Origin: Hyphomicrobiales bacterium
GTDB lineage: Bacteria; Pseudomonadota; Alphaproteobacteria; Rhodobacterales; Rhodobacteraceae
DNA length: 13,613 nt
Direction: 5' to 3'
Assembly: GCA_003558415.1 (NCBI GenBank)
Contig: PWLT01000049.1
Coordinates: forward strand, 1-13,613
Positions 13,275 through 13,613 of the stretch are shown in pieces. Under the pieces are notes generated by a model. That model saw only the letters and a list, made by a program, of their open reading frames with translations, was not told the DNA's origin and made no database searches. Each line of letters starts with the position of its first letter. The first letter of the stretch is position 1. The translations under genes and the position numbers were made by a program.

Positions 13275-13613
13275 TCAGACCCCCGCCGCGGCGACGAGCC
13301 CGAGCCGCGCGAGCAGCAGGAAGGCCACCGCCGCGCCCATCATCGCATCCAGCCTATCCATCACGCCGCCATGGCCGGGGATGAGCGCCGAGGCGTCCTT
13401 GATACCGGCGCGGCGCTTGATCGCGCTTTCGGCAATATCGCCCATCTGCCCGGCCAGCACGATCACCAGCGAGAGCAGGAGAAGTCCCGCCCCGGCCTCC
13501 AGCGGCACCATGAAACCCGCGCCGATCGCCAGCCCCAGCACCCAGCCCGCCACGGTCCCCGACCAGGTCTTCTTGGGGCTGATCCGGGGCCAGAATTTCG
13601 GCCCGCCGATGAA
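13275..13613 (-). CDS. cdsA: Phosphatidate cytidylyltransferase, C-terminal part (5' end outside window)
   Basis: The last 112 residues of an integral membrane enzyme that makes CDP-diacylglycerol from CTP and phosphatidate, the branch point of phospholipid synthesis. The visible part starts FIGGPKFWPRISPKKTWSG, a typical CdsA segment with the SPKKTWSG motif. It has a membrane helix (LLLLSLVIVLAGQMGD) and the family signature ESAIKRRAGIKDASALIPGH then GGVMDRLDA, which carries the metal-binding aspartates, and closes with a last hydrophobic helix. No internal start is used; the reading frame simply runs off the right edge. It is followed after one base by dxr. Confidence 0.96.
   Translation of the reverse strand, partial: FIGGPKFWPRISPKKTWSGTVAGWVLGLAIGAGFMVPLEAGAGLLLLSLVIVLAGQMGDIAESAIKRRAGIKDASALIPGHGGVMDRLDAMMGAAVAFLLLARLGLVAAAGV

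Noticed and set aside
1..13613. CRISPR array, tRNA, rRNA, prophage or transposase genes
   Set aside because: No regularly spaced repeats, tRNA-like cloverleaf sequence or mobile-element proteins were seen on either strand.

Overview
The window is high-GC chromosomal DNA that reads as an alphaproteobacterium, most likely Rhodobacterales (Rhodobacteraceae/Roseobacteraceae type). The reasons are the cdsA-dxr-rseP-bamA-skp-fabZ-lpxI-lpxB order, the use of LpxI rather than LpxH, the HemP/Bfd/Bfr iron block, and dense minus-strand gene packing with ATGA/TGATG stop-start overlaps. No rRNA, tRNA, CRISPR array, phage gene or transposase was seen.

Layout. (1) 1-1313, plus strand: the 3' end of a SnoaL-like (SgcJ/EcaC type) protein, then an iron/haem block of hemP, a bacterioferritin-associated [2Fe-2S] ferredoxin, and bacterioferritin with every ferroxidase and haem ligand intact. 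A dyad overlapping a TTGACA box (213-230) lies ahead of hemP. (2) 1314-1612: a 299-base gap holding a 145-base inverted-repeat element (1403-1547) with a long internal hairpin, which looks like a non-coding repetitive palindromic element. (3) 1613-2248, plus strand: a MobA/MocA-like nucleotidyltransferase, convergent with the next block across 9 bases. (4) 2258-4029, minus strand: an RlmI-type 23S rRNA m5C methyltransferase translationally coupled (ATGA) to a PIN-domain putative RNase. (5) 4158-4349, minus strand: a 63-aa conserved-looking small protein, flanked downstream by two stem-loops. (6) 4477-13613, minus strand: the envelope-biogenesis run cdsA (partial), dxr, rseP, an unlisted 45-aa membrane protein, bamA, skp, fabZ, lpxI, lpxB.

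The envelope run joins phospholipid precursor synthesis (CdsA), isoprenoid precursors (Dxr), regulated intramembrane proteolysis (RseP), outer-membrane protein chaperoning and insertion (Skp, BamA), fatty-acid supply (FabZ) and lipid A synthesis (LpxI, LpxB). The main surprise is what is absent. lpxA, normally between fabZ and lpxI in this cluster, is not there, and only about 206 bases without a convincing gene (6477-6682) separate them. The other points worth following are the 45-aa single-pass glycine-zipper protein between rseP and bamA, a run of three consecutive dyads followed by a probable promoter just upstream of bamA, and the antitoxin-less PIN protein coupled to an rRNA methyltransferase. 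Most of the rest is ordinary core-genome content.
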